Part shown: positions 1 through 6,997 of the stretch, in pieces
Layout: each line of letters begins with the position of its first letter
How positions within the stretch are numbered: position 1 is the first letter of the stretch
Assembly: GCA_026986305.1 (NCBI GenBank)
Contig: JALSOU010000203.1
Span: 1 to 6,999, forward strand
From: Thermoplasmata archaeon
GTDB taxonomy: Archaea > Thermoplasmatota > Thermoplasmata > WALJ01
DNA: 6,999 bases
Direction of reading: 5' to 3'
Translations under genes and position numbers: made by a program
The notes under the pieces: generated by a model
The model's input: the letters and a program-made list of their open reading frames with translations, nothing else
Told to the model about the DNA's origin: nothing
Database searches by the model: none

Positions 1-3000
1 TGATGTGTTTGAAGCATAGTCAGAAGCAATGTAGAGATGTCCGCTAATCTTTCCTGAAGGAACTGATCTGGATAAGCTAAGAGATATTGTTCTGTTTCCA
101 TCAACCTCTATCTCCTTATTTGCAGTGTATGTGACATTTCTAAGGATTTTCTCCACAGGTTCTGTTGTTGTGTAGTTAACCACTATCGAGTATTTTCCAG
201 AAGGCAGGTAAACATCCACGCTGTTTCCCTTGGGCCATATGGTCTTCTTATAACCATCGGAGGTAAGTATATTGATCGGAATTCCAGCCTTTGTCTTTGA
301 CTGGAAGGACATGGTTATGTCCACATAATAAACCTCAGTCATGTTGAGGTTCAAGGTCATGGGGGAATCCACCGTTATTCCTTCGAATAGGCCGTGGGTT
401 TTGTTGGCATCAGTGGCATTTATCACATATTTTCCTTCTGGAAGGAAGAGATCAAAGCTTCCATTATTCACCACATATGGTATGGTATTGTTTTCCGAGG
501 AAACCCATAGCGTTGTGTTAACAGGCTCCCCCCTCATTCTTAGGGTGCCGTTTATCTCAAATCTTTTTTCGACTTCTATGTTGTAGTTGACAGAGGGATG
601 CTTTGCGGAGAACACTGCGGTGTATCTGTGTGTTGCCTCATACCTCACTGAGCCATCTGAACTTATGTTTTGTATTACAGAAATGCTGTACCTTCCTGCT
701 GGAATCTCTATGGAATAGATGCCGCTTTCATTGGAGATGGCTGTGAATGTTGAGTTATATCCTGAGAATGTTATGTTCACTCCAGATATAGGATATCCAT
801 TCATAAGAACTTTTCCGTGCACAGTTACATTCTTAGGTGCCAGAGTCATATCGACTTCCAAGGGCTCCCCACTCTTTATGTCTTTGAGGATCGTTTTTTC
901 AATATAAAGCTGTGAAGAGGCCTTTATTTCGTAGAATCCCGGTTTTAGGACAACGCTGTAATGTCCTTTTGAATCGGAGATCACAGAAAGGGTAGTGTTG
1001 TTTGTGAACGATATCTTAGCTCCTTTTACTGTTGTATTGGCTACACCGTATATCGTTCCTTTCACGATCTCTCCAGTTATCAGATCTATATCGTACTCTG
1101 CGTCCTTGTAGACATTCAGCTTTCCTGAAAATGCGTAGGGGTGTCCGAGGGCTGTGTGTGAGACAAACACTTCATAATTCCCATCTGGAAGATATGCTGT
1201 GTAGTTGCCCTTTACGGAATAAGCATAATAAACGCTGCCGTCGTTTTTAACGAACATCACCGGAAACGCATCTTTATAGCTTATAAAATGCTTATTACTA
1301 TTTTCATAATATCCTTTAAATCTAACATAGCCATGAATCCTATGGGGGTTTACCATGTTCAGAGATAAACTTTCATTTGAATAGACAGATATGTGCTTAA
1401 GCAAAGTATATCTCTTTTTTCCATTTATATATGTGGCATGCACCGTGTATTCTCCTCTTGGAAGATTTACTGAGTAATATCCGTGCTTGTCTGCAGTAAC
1501 TGTGCGGCTCATGGATGGGAATGTGTAGTTTATGAAGTCTATGCTAATATATGGAACTCCTTTTCCATCTGCGCTCACATATCCATGGAGATTGAACGCT
1601 CTGTAAATGGTTATGTTTGCGTTGGAAGTCCTGTTTTTGAACACTCCGATAATGTATGATGAGGGTGCAAGCGATGAATTTTCAGGAACAATGTGGTATG
1701 TTCCCGGAATCACTCCAATAACTGTAAATTCTCCTTTTCTATCGGTGTAGAATGTCATCTTTCTGCTGTCTTCGGTGCTTTTCAGGTAGAACTTCTCATT
1801 TTTTATGGGATCTCCGTAGTAATCGCTTATTTTTCCTTTGACAGTTCCTGACGGAACGGCTATGTCCTGGTCCTTTTCTTTGTTTGGCTCCACGCTAACT
1901 GTCTTATTCAGGTCTCTTTCGTAGGCACCTATCTTTATCTTTATCCCATAATCCCCAGGAACAACATTCTTTATCTCATACGAGCCGTTTTCAGAGGAAA
2001 ATACGGTGTAATTTATGGAGAGTGTCTTCCCGTATATGGTTATCTCAGCCTTAACACCATTTTCCAGGTCCTGTTTCTTCTCATCGTTGTTTTTGTCTAT
2101 GAAGACAGTGCCTTTTATGCTGCTGGTAGCAGCAACAAGGTCCTTTGATATTAGATAATCCCATTTGCCGTCTCCGTCTTCATCCACCTTTTCTCTAAGG
2201 GCCTGATCCATTCTTATATACATGGCAGTATGATTTAGTATGTTCTTTTCACTCATCCTCACTTTATTTAGGGAGCCACCGTTGGACACGACGAGGGTTA
2301 TGTTTCCGAAAGGAGCTATTATGGAATATCTTCCGTTTGAATCTGTTTTAACGCTCTGGTGAGGTATTCCGTATTTATCATAAACAGTTACCCTCACATC
2401 ACCCACAGGCTTCCCGTCTGCAGTTTTCACAGTTCCGTTTATTATCGCTCCTTCATAGTACTCTAAGAATGTAACTCCGTTGTATAGGGTTCCTGGGCTC
2501 ATATCTACTACGCCCTTACCTTCCTTTCTGTATTTCAGAGCCTCATCTATGCCTATGGCCCTCCACGCATCGGAATGGTTCTTGTAATCCTTGTATGGGT
2601 TCCAGTAAGCCGTTCTGTAAACCAGCCTGAAATGTGTGAGGTTCCAGCCGGGCATCGGTTGCATGTTTTTTAGGTCATCACTAAGGCCCGGAAGTCCGTT
2701 TTTATCGGAACCTGCGTCTTTTGGAGAATATCCAAAGTAATTCCTGTAAAGCATGGTGTTGTAGAACATATCCTTGTATTCTATCTCTGTGTGGTCTATG
2801 TCCCTTCTCACATCATCAGGGACCTCATTAATCGGGTATTTCTTACCGTATTTTGTAACCGCATATATCTCGTAGAAATCATACGGCAGTCTATATCCGC
2901 CAGAGCTCATCCTGTGATCCGATAGAACCGCTGGAGCATAGAAGATTCCCGTGTTTTGAGCTGAAAACGGTATCAGTCTGGAATCTATGGCGAAGTATCC

Positions 3001-5205
3001 TATCCTTTTTCCAGTCATATCTTCCAGAGCTTTGAGGAATGAAACAAGGTGCTCTTTGCTGTATTTCATGAGAACTCCGCGGGTTGCTATGTATCTCGCA
3101 TTCATATCGCTTATCTGGGAATCATAGGGACCGTATTTCTCAGGATGAGCCAATATTTCGGGAACATAGCTCTGTGGGTGAGCGTATATGTCCTCAATTT
3201 TCTGTGCATCTTTCTCTCCCAAATATTTGGTCATGAGAGCTATAGCTTTTTCGCTGAATTTATGGTTGTTATTGTCAAACTGTGAATCCAGAATTCTTTC
3301 AGCTAGAAGAGATATTGCGTCGCTTTCGTTCTGAGCCATTATAAAGTTACCTGCGAGCTGGTGTCCGTAAAGGAAGTTATCTGCCACAGTAGGATGTTTT
3401 CCCTGTTGTATGCACTCGAATCCATAATCCCACCAGCTCAAGAAACCGGGCCTATTTTCAGGCAAACGGTTGTTGTCCTGCTTTGAAAACCAGCTCCATG
3501 CTGCGGGCCAGTACTGGTTAGGTGTTGGAAGTGAATATCCGAAAGCGCCCAGGTACCATGTCCCTCTGCTGGATTCGTTGAATATGCTGGGATCCGGTCT
3601 CAGGAAATCTGGCATCGCTTCGTATATCTCTCTGTCGTACTTTTTCTTCTCATTAGATGGTATCCCCGCATCTATTGCGTACCATACATTGGGCATTATA
3701 ACCAGAAACACAAGGAATAGAGCCACCAATACATGTTTTACTTTCACACTTTTCTTTAGAGCATACCATCTGTCTCCTCTTAAACTGCGATAGGTTCTTT
3801 TTATGTATCCGAAATCCGTCTTTTTCACGATGTAATAGGTCACCCATCCAGATGCTATGGCGAATGCCGGCGCTGCGTTAAACATGAACCTCGCAGCGGA
3901 TAAGGCCATATAGATGGACTCTGCGCTCCAAATCACGAAGAGAACGAAATATGGGTTCCAGTTCTTCCTCATCTTCCAGAGAATCCACAGCACTCCGAAG
4001 AGGGCCATGAAGAATGTGGCAACACCGAAGGAAAGAACCATATTGCTGAAATAGGGTGCCTGAGCCTCTGCGATGGTCTGGTAGGTCTTTGTTCTGGTGA
4101 AGTATCCTGTTTGTCTCCCTACGGTTTCTATGACTGAAGGGAAGAATATGGCCGCTATGGCCCCTAAAACTGCCAAACCTATGAAAAGAGCAGGTATGGT
4201 GAGGGTCCACGGGTAATTCTTCGTCAATGAGAAGTATGCCCCGAGACCCACAGCGATTATGGCCATTGCGCTGGGCGCTATTAACCATGAGGACAAGTTT
4301 GCTCCGAAATAGAAAGGAATGGCTAGTATTACTGGAATTAAGAGAACTATTGCGGATAAAAATGTCAATGTTGTCGGGTCTATGTTTCTAAATCTATTTA
4401 CAAACAGTTGTATAACGAAGTATAGCATTATGATTATGTACATGTATGAGAAACCCTTCCATGTCATCGCAACGACCAGAAGAGATGACGCGCTGAGAGC
4501 TCCGTATAGGAAAGAGGTCCTGTTCTCTGAAAACATCCTCTTAAATCCGGGGGCAATGCTTTTGATATCTCTCCATTTTTCTACCCACTCTTTTTCTTTT
4601 ATGTTTTCCAGTGCCACTAAGAGGAAATATATTGCAGCGACTCCGAAAAACAGAACGAAGGCGTCGTGGTCAGCATCGGTTATGGGGCTTCTCTGCATAT
4701 GTGCAGGGAGTGTTGCAAGTAAAAATGCAGATATGAGACCAACCTTCCTGTTAAAAGCCTTTTTTCCTATAAGATATGTGGGAAAAACAGTGAGAGCTCC
4801 CCAAAAGGCTGTGGAAATCATAAGGGAATATGACAGGGCTGTGAAGAGGTCTCCACCTAAGAAAGGAGCTATCAGATACCCTATCAAAACAATGCTCCAG
4901 TCGTAATCAGGAGGCCTAGGGTTTCTTGAACCTACTGGATAATTAAGCATCGGGTCTTTAAGCAAGTGGTGGTGTTCATAGGCGGCAGTATAGATTGCTC
5001 TCTCATGATAATAAGAGTCAGACCCTCCAGAAACTAGGAAGGGCGCTCCATATCTAGTTGCTTCATTCCAACCGAAATACGACCTCAGAAAGAGAGCCAG
5101 CACGAATATGAGAATAAGCGTTAGGAAGACTATCCAAGTGTTGTGCGTTATTCCATCATGGCCCTCTTTTCTGAATATTCCTGAGAGCAGTCCTTTTTCC
5201 GCCAT
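1..5205 (-). CDS. aglB: Giant archaeal oligosaccharyltransferase (STT3/AglB family) with a long C-terminal beta-sandwich repeat tail; 3' end outside the window
   Basis: This enzyme should transfer a preassembled glycan from a dolichyl (pyro)phosphate carrier to Asn in Asn-X-Ser/Thr on the outer face of the cytoplasmic membrane. I checked the frame codon by codon: 1735 codons from ATG 5205 to base 1 without a stop. Residues 1 to about 512 are polytopic (first helix about 21-41, last about 490-510). They contain the first acidic motif G61-S62-D63 followed by YYHER, and the second, RSPITDADHD, with D177 and D179. WWDYG at 591-595 is the family signature; YFAIDSRLIPFS at 737-748 also looks like archaeal STT3. 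From about residue 918 the protein becomes a chain of beta-sandwich repeats, so it is far longer than usual AglB (roughly 600-1000 residues). GGTGA at 5210-5214 sets the start. Family assignment is very secure; sugar and lipid specificity are unknown, and the C-terminus (membrane anchor or not) is not visible. Confidence 0.96.
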   Translation of the reverse strand, partial: MAEKGLLSGIFRKEGHDGITHNTWIVFLTLILIFVLALFLRSYFGWNEATRYGAPFLVSGGSDSYYHERAIYTAAYEHHHLLKDPMLNYPVGSRNPRPPDYDWSIVLIGYLIAPFLGGDLFTALSYSLMISTAFWGALTVFPTYLIGKKAFNRKVGLISAFLLATLPAHMQRSPITDADHDAFVLFFGVAAIYFLLVALENIKEKEWVEKWRDIKSIAPGFKRMFSENRTSFLYGALSASSLLVVAMTWKGFSYMYIIIMLYFVIQLFVNRFRNIDPTTLTFLSAIVLLIPVILAIPFYFGANLSSWLIAPSAMAIIAVGLGAYFSLTKNYPWTLTIPALFIGLAVLGAIAAIFFPSVIETVGRQTGYFTRTKTYQTIAEAQAPYFSNMVLSFGVATFFMALFGVLWILWKMRKNWNPYFVLFVIWSAESIYMALSAARFMFNAAPAFAIASGWVTYYIVKKTDFGYIKRTYRSLRGDRWYALKKSVKVKHVLVALFLVFLVIMPNVWYAIDAGIPSNEKKKYDREIYEAMPDFLRPDPSIFNESSRGTWYLGAFGYSLPTPNQYWPAAWSWFSKQDNNRLPENRPGFLSWWDYGFECIQQGKHPTVADNFLYGHQLAGNFIMAQNESDAISLLAERILDSQFDNNNHKFSEKAIALMTKYLGEKDAQKIEDIYAHPQSYVPEILAHPEKYGPYDSQISDMNARYIATRGVLMKYSKEHLVSFLKALEDMTGKRIGYFAIDSRLIPFSAQNTGIFYAPAVLSDHRMSSGGYRLPYDFYEIYAVTKYGKKYPINEVPDDVRRDIDHTEIEYKDMFYNTMLYRNYFGYSPKDAGSDKNGLPGLSDDLKNMQPMPGWNLTHFRLVYRTAYWNPYKDYKNHSDAWRAIGIDEALKYRKEGKGVVDMSPGTLYNGVTFLEYYEGAIINGTVKTADGKPVGDVRVTVYDKYGIPHQSVKTDSNGRYSIIAPFGNITLVVSNGGSLNKVRMSEKNILNHTAMYIRMDQALREKVDEDGDGKWDYLISKDLVAATSSIKGTVFIDKNNDEKKQDLENGVKAEITIYGKTLSINYTVFSSENGSYEIKNVVPGDYGIKIKIGAYERDLNKTVSVEPNKEKDQDIAVPSGTVKGKISDYYGDPIKNEKFYLKSTEDSRKMTFYTDRKGEFTVIGVIPGTYHIVPENSSLAPSSYIIGVFKNRTSNANITIYRAFNLHGYVSADGKGVPYISIDFINYTFPSMSRTVTADKHGYYSVNLPRGEYTVHATYINGKKRYTLLKHISVYSNESLSLNMVNPHRIHGYVRFKGYYENSNKHFISYKDAFPVMFVKNDGSVYYAYSVKGNYTAYLPDGNYEVFVSHTALGHPYAFSGKLNVYKDAEYDIDLITGEIVKGTIYGVANTTVKGAKISFTNNTTLSVISDSKGHYSVVLKPGFYEIKASSQLYIEKTILKDIKSGEPLEVDMTLAPKNVTVHGKVLMNGYPISGVNITFSGYNSTFTAISNESGIYSIEIPAGRYSISVIQNISSDGSVRYEATHRYTAVFSAKHPSVNYNIEVEKRFEINGTLRMRGEPVNTTLWVSSENNTIPYVVNNGSFDLFLPEGKYVINATDANKTHGLFEGITVDSPMTLNLNMTEVYYVDITMSFQSKTKAGIPINILTSDGYKKTIWPKGNSVDVYLPSGKYSIVVNYTTTEPVEKILRNVTYTANKEIEVDGNRTISLSLSRSVPSGKISGHLYIASDYASNTS
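2056..2097 (-). other. SdrD-B-like acidic loop at the start of the second repeat unit
   Basis: Residues 1037-1050 read DKNNDEKKQDLENG, directly after the strand GTVFI. This has the layout of the calcium-binding loop of SdrD/Cna-B-type domains (D-x-N-x-D-G-x-x-D-x-x-E-x-G), with E replacing the usual G after the second acid. Residues D1037, N1039, D1041, D1046 and E1048 are the likely ligands if it binds metal. Confidence 0.5.
2158..2184 (-). other. Putative calcium-binding loop (DxDxDGxxD) after the first beta-sandwich unit
   Basis: Residues 1008-1016 read D-E-D-G-D-G-K-W-D, the spacing of an EF-hand/dockerin-type DxDxDG calcium loop. It sits in the linker between the first and second repeat units. 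Calcium binding is inferred from the motif alone; no flanking EF-hand helices are evident, although the preceding residues (DQALREKV) could form a short helix. Confidence 0.55.
3421..3435 (-). other. WWDYG signature motif of the oligosaccharyltransferase
   Basis: Codons for residues 591-595 spell W-W-D-Y-G, the invariant STT3/AglB/PglB motif. In the family it recognises the +2 Ser/Thr of the acceptor sequon. The following residues are FECIQQGKHPTVADN, where the family usually has Y or W after G and an H/R-x-P/T-V-A-D-N stretch further on. The motif is intact, which supports an active enzyme. Confidence 0.95.
4663..4680 (-). other. Second acidic (DxD-type) motif of the oligosaccharyltransferase
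   Basis: Residues 176-181 read T-D-A-D-H-D, preceded by R-S-P-I. By position after RS, D177 and D179 fit the family's DxD/DxE/DHH-type second motif, which helps bind the divalent metal and the lipid-linked sugar. D181 is an additional acid in the same short stretch. Together with GSD at residues 61-63 (bases 5017-5025) this gives a complete set of expected acidic ligands. Confidence 0.8.
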
Positions 5206-5280
5206 ACTGTCACCTGCTTTAACTGAGCCGACCCATACCACGCCATATATATAGATTTTTGCGGAGCCTCAGCTTTAACC
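5206..5280 (-). promoter_or_regulatory. Intergenic promoter of the aglB-like gene
   Basis: This is the only intergenic gap in the window. On the minus strand it holds TATATATAT at 5253-5245, preceded by an A-rich stretch (GCAAAAATC, 5262-5254) in the place of a BRE. An archaeal start about 25 nt downstream of the TATA centre would fall near 5223, giving a leader of roughly 18 nt that still contains the GGTGA ribosome site. No T-rich terminator or stable hairpin follows the upstream epimerase stop, so read-through from the two upstream genes is also possible. The start site is predicted, not seen. Confidence 0.65.
5210..5214 (-). promoter_or_regulatory. Shine-Dalgarno site of the aglB-like gene
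   Basis: GGTGA on the minus strand ends 4 nt before ATG at 5205-5203. It matches the archaeal 16S anti-SD core and fixes this ATG as the start. In this frame an in-frame TGA lies upstream at 5271-5269, so little extension is possible. Confidence 0.8.
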
Positions 5281-6243
5281 TTATTTTTTCCCTATAATGG
5301 AGCGCACAGTGGCTTTCACTGCATCAGCGCTCCTCATCTTCGGTTTCCAGCCCCTTGACATGAGCTTCTGTATGTCCAGATGCATGAGTTTGACATCTCC
5401 TTTCCAGCCTCTTCCTCCGTCAACTCCGCCTGTCCATCTATATTTAGGTTTCAGTCCCATCTCCTCAGATACTATGTCTGCAATGGTTTTTACATCTATG
5501 AGGTCCTCGCTGCCTATGTTGTATATCTCCACCCTTTCCTGAGCAACATGTGTGCCGTGTATTATCCCTTCTATGGTGTCTTCAATGTGCACATAGGACT
5601 TTCTGGTTCCGGGTTCAGCCCCAAGTATTTCCAGCTCATCCGGGTTTTTCTTCAGTTTTTCCACGAAATCGTGTATCACTCCGTGGGTGCTCCTCGGTCC
5701 AACCACATTTGCGAATCTGTAAAGCACAGCGCGCATGTCAAATGTGTGGGCATAGGATGATATCATGGCCTCAGCCGCCAGCTTTGATCCCCCATAGAGG
5801 GATATTGGAACAAGGGGGCCGTAGTTCTCAGGCGTCGGAACCTTATCAGCCTCACCATAAACTGTTGATGTTGATGTGAAAACCATGGTAGGAACGCCCA
5901 TGGCCCTCATGGCTTCGAGTACGACATAGGTGGCTATGACATTCTGCTCAAGATGCACGGAGCTATTTGATTCCCCGATTCTCACATCGGGATTCGCGGC
6001 CAGATGAAAGACTATGCTGGCTCCATCCATGTACTCCTCAAGACCCTCATCTTCTAAGAGGTCATACTTTATGAACTTGAACCTCTTCTTTCTCTTTGCG
6101 GAGCGCAGAAACTCCTCTTTTCCTGAGGACAGGTTGTCTATGCCCACCACTTCGCACTTCATCTCCAGCAGCTTATCCACCAAGTGGCTGCCTATGAAGC
6201 CTGCAGCCCCTGTCACGACCACTTTCTTACCTTCTATTATCAT
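5281..6243 (-). CDS. NAD-dependent nucleotide-sugar epimerase/dehydratase (extended SDR, GalE-like)
   Basis: A 320-residue Rossmann-fold enzyme, probably cytosolic and interconverting a UDP-hexose or UDP-HexNAc by C4 epimerisation. Visible motifs: TGAAGFIG at 11-18 (dinucleotide loop), acidic D36 in GIDNLSSG (prefers NAD over NADP), HLAAN at 80-84, TSTSTVYG at 123-130 with T125 in the place of the GalE catalytic Ser/Thr, and Y150-x-x-x-K154 in SLYGGSK. RFANVVGPR and a SYVHIEDT stretch further on are also typical of the family. Length is normal. The start is ATG 6243, preceded by AGAGGTG at 6250-6256; a GTG at 6252 lies inside that ribosome site and would add only three residues. The gene overlaps the end of the membrane-protein gene by 17 nt. 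Its place just before the oligosaccharyltransferase suggests it makes a sugar for the N-glycan. GalE, UDP-GlcNAc 4-epimerase or a dehydratase cannot be told apart by eye. Confidence 0.92.
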   Translation of the reverse strand: MIIEGKKVVVTGAAGFIGSHLVDKLLEMKCEVVGIDNLSSGKEEFLRSAKRKKRFKFIKYDLLEDEGLEEYMDGASIVFHLAANPDVRIGESNSSVHLEQNVIATYVVLEAMRAMGVPTMVFTSTSTVYGEADKVPTPENYGPLVPISLYGGSKLAAEAMISSYAHTFDMRAVLYRFANVVGPRSTHGVIHDFVEKLKKNPDELEILGAEPGTRKSYVHIEDTIEGIIHGTHVAQERVEIYNIGSEDLIDVKTIADIVSEEMGLKPKYRWTGGVDGGRGWKGDVKLMHLDIQKLMSRGWKPKMRSADAVKATVRSIIGKK

Positions 6244-6997
6244 TTTTAGCACCTCTTATGTGGTTTATCTGTTCTCCTATGTACTTTCTGTTTGATATGA
6301 ACCAGAATAGTAGGAGGACTATAAGGATGATGCCTGCGAGCATCGCCAGCATCTTGAATAGCGAGCCTCCTGTGGCAGCCATGAGAGCATCAGCTGCAAA
6401 ATACGATATTATTCCAATCGTTATACATCCTGCTATGGCTCCTATGCTTATTGCCAGAACGGTTTTCTTCCACTCCATTCCAGCCATTCTTCCTATTATC
6501 GTTGCCGCAACCCCTCCGCTTCCCTGAAATGGCACCATGACAAAGAGTACTATGCCCCAGAAAAGGAGAGCTCCCTGCCATCTTGACTCCTCAATCCTTC
6601 TTTTACCTGCTTCTTCCATCTTTTTCATCCAGTCTCCCAGCAATGGGATTTTCAGGGCGAGGTCAAAGTTCCACGCGAGGAAGAGAGCCACGATTATGTC
6701 TATGAAAGCTATTGAAAATGGAACCACAACCATGTTGAGGAAAACATCGGAATATCCGTGGCTCTTCAGCCATGTCACAGATAGCGGTATGACGGATTCC
6801 TTTCCAAGAGGTGGGAAGAAGTAGGCTGTCATGGCTCCTAAAAGTGTGCTGAAAACATCTGAAGGATATGAAATCCAGAGTATAAGGATGTAAACAGCAG
6901 CTATGGACGGTGGAATAAAGAAGAAAAGAGAGCGCCTTATCAGGGGCCTTTTTTTAAGGAATTCCGATAGCTGCTCAACATTTTCTCTCAGAGGCAC
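6227..6997 (-). CDS. Polytopic membrane protein of the putative small multi-drug export family (PF06695 type); 5' end at or beyond the window edge
   Basis: At least 256 residues with a GTG at 6997 as the first possible start in view; the frame is open to the window edge, so the true start may lie outside. Hydrophobic segments lie at about 24-44, 50-64, 85-108, 143-157, 179-199 and 214-235. Two Pro/Gly-rich motifs look like re-entrant loops: FFPPLGKESVIPL at 60-72 and VPFQGSGGVAAT at 155-166, followed by IGRMAGM. These two motifs in this order mark the PF06695 family, whose 'multi-drug export' name is putative and not biochemically established. A charged cytosolic-looking segment (KKMEEAGKRR) separates the two halves, and the C-terminus is basic. 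The stop at 6227 overlaps the epimerase start. I would treat it as an envelope transporter or lipid-handling protein of unknown substrate. Confidence 0.8.
   Translation of the reverse strand: MPLRENVEQLSEFLKKRPLIRRSLFFFIPPSIAAVYILILWISYPSDVFSTLLGAMTAYFFPPLGKESVIPLSVTWLKSHGYSDVFLNMVVVPFSIAFIDIIVALFLAWNFDLALKIPLLGDWMKKMEEAGKRRIEESRWQGALLFWGIVLFVMVPFQGSGGVAATIIGRMAGMEWKKTVLAISIGAIAGCITIGIISYFAADALMAATGGSLFKMLAMLAGIILIVLLLFWFISNRKYIGEQINHIRGAKNDNRR
6250..6256 (-). promoter_or_regulatory. Shine-Dalgarno site deciding the epimerase start
   Basis: AGAGGTG on the minus strand sits 6 nt before ATG 6243-6241. Its last GTG is the alternative in-frame start at 6252, which therefore looks like part of the ribosome site and not the initiator. 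The site lies inside the 3' coding end of the preceding gene, implying co-transcription and coupled translation. Confidence 0.8.

Larger units (their letters stand above)
1..2454 (-). repeat. Tandem beta-sandwich repeats (carboxypeptidase-regulatory / Cna-B-like) in the AglB tail
   Basis: These are protein-level repeats with no obvious DNA-level identity. Units start at about residues 918, 1030, 1117, 1203, 1288, 1378, 1457, 1548 and 1623, and a tenth begins at about 1715 and runs off the window. Most units open with a G-x-V/I/L strand (NGTV, KGTV, KGKI, HGYV, HGYV, KGTI, HGKV, NGTL, SGHL). Most close with a strand-turn-strand signature of the form Y-S-V-x-L-P-x-G-x-Y-x-V. Examples are SVNLPRGEYTV, TAYLPDGNYEV, SVVLKPGFYEI, SIEIPAGRYSI, DLFLPEGKYVI and DVYLPSGKYSI. 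This pattern is known from CarboxypepD_reg, Cna-B and related transthyretin-like folds in extracellular proteins. The first unit may correspond to the beta-sandwich domain that many archaeal AglB proteins carry after the catalytic core; the rest look like an expansion. A stalk, an adhesive arm or an S-layer contact are possible roles, all inferred. Confidence 0.85.

Noticed and set aside
341..1250. Several 60-80-codon plus-strand frames opposite the repeat tail
   Set aside because: All are antisense to the continuous 1735-codon frame and show no recognisable domain, plausible ribosome site or promoter.
1..2454. DNA-level tandem repeats or a recombinational array in the tail region
   Set aside because: The units share a fold signature in protein only; I saw no long identical nucleotide blocks, so slippage or cassette exchange is not supported.
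3653..4288. Two minus-strand open frames (64 and 136 codons) in a different frame from the oligosaccharyltransferase
   Set aside because: They overlap the membrane region of the main gene in another frame, have Arg/His/Ser-rich sequences typical of frame shadows, and need no frameshift explanation because the main frame is unbroken.
4319..4906. A 195-codon open frame on the plus strand
   Set aside because: It lies wholly antisense to the membrane domain of the oligosaccharyltransferase, whose motifs and composition are clearly real; the plus-strand product resembles no family and is a shadow of the opposite strand's codon use.
5261..5280. A transcription terminator after the epimerase
   Set aside because: The possible stem (AGC/GCT around TGAG) is only three pairs and no T-run follows on the minus strand.
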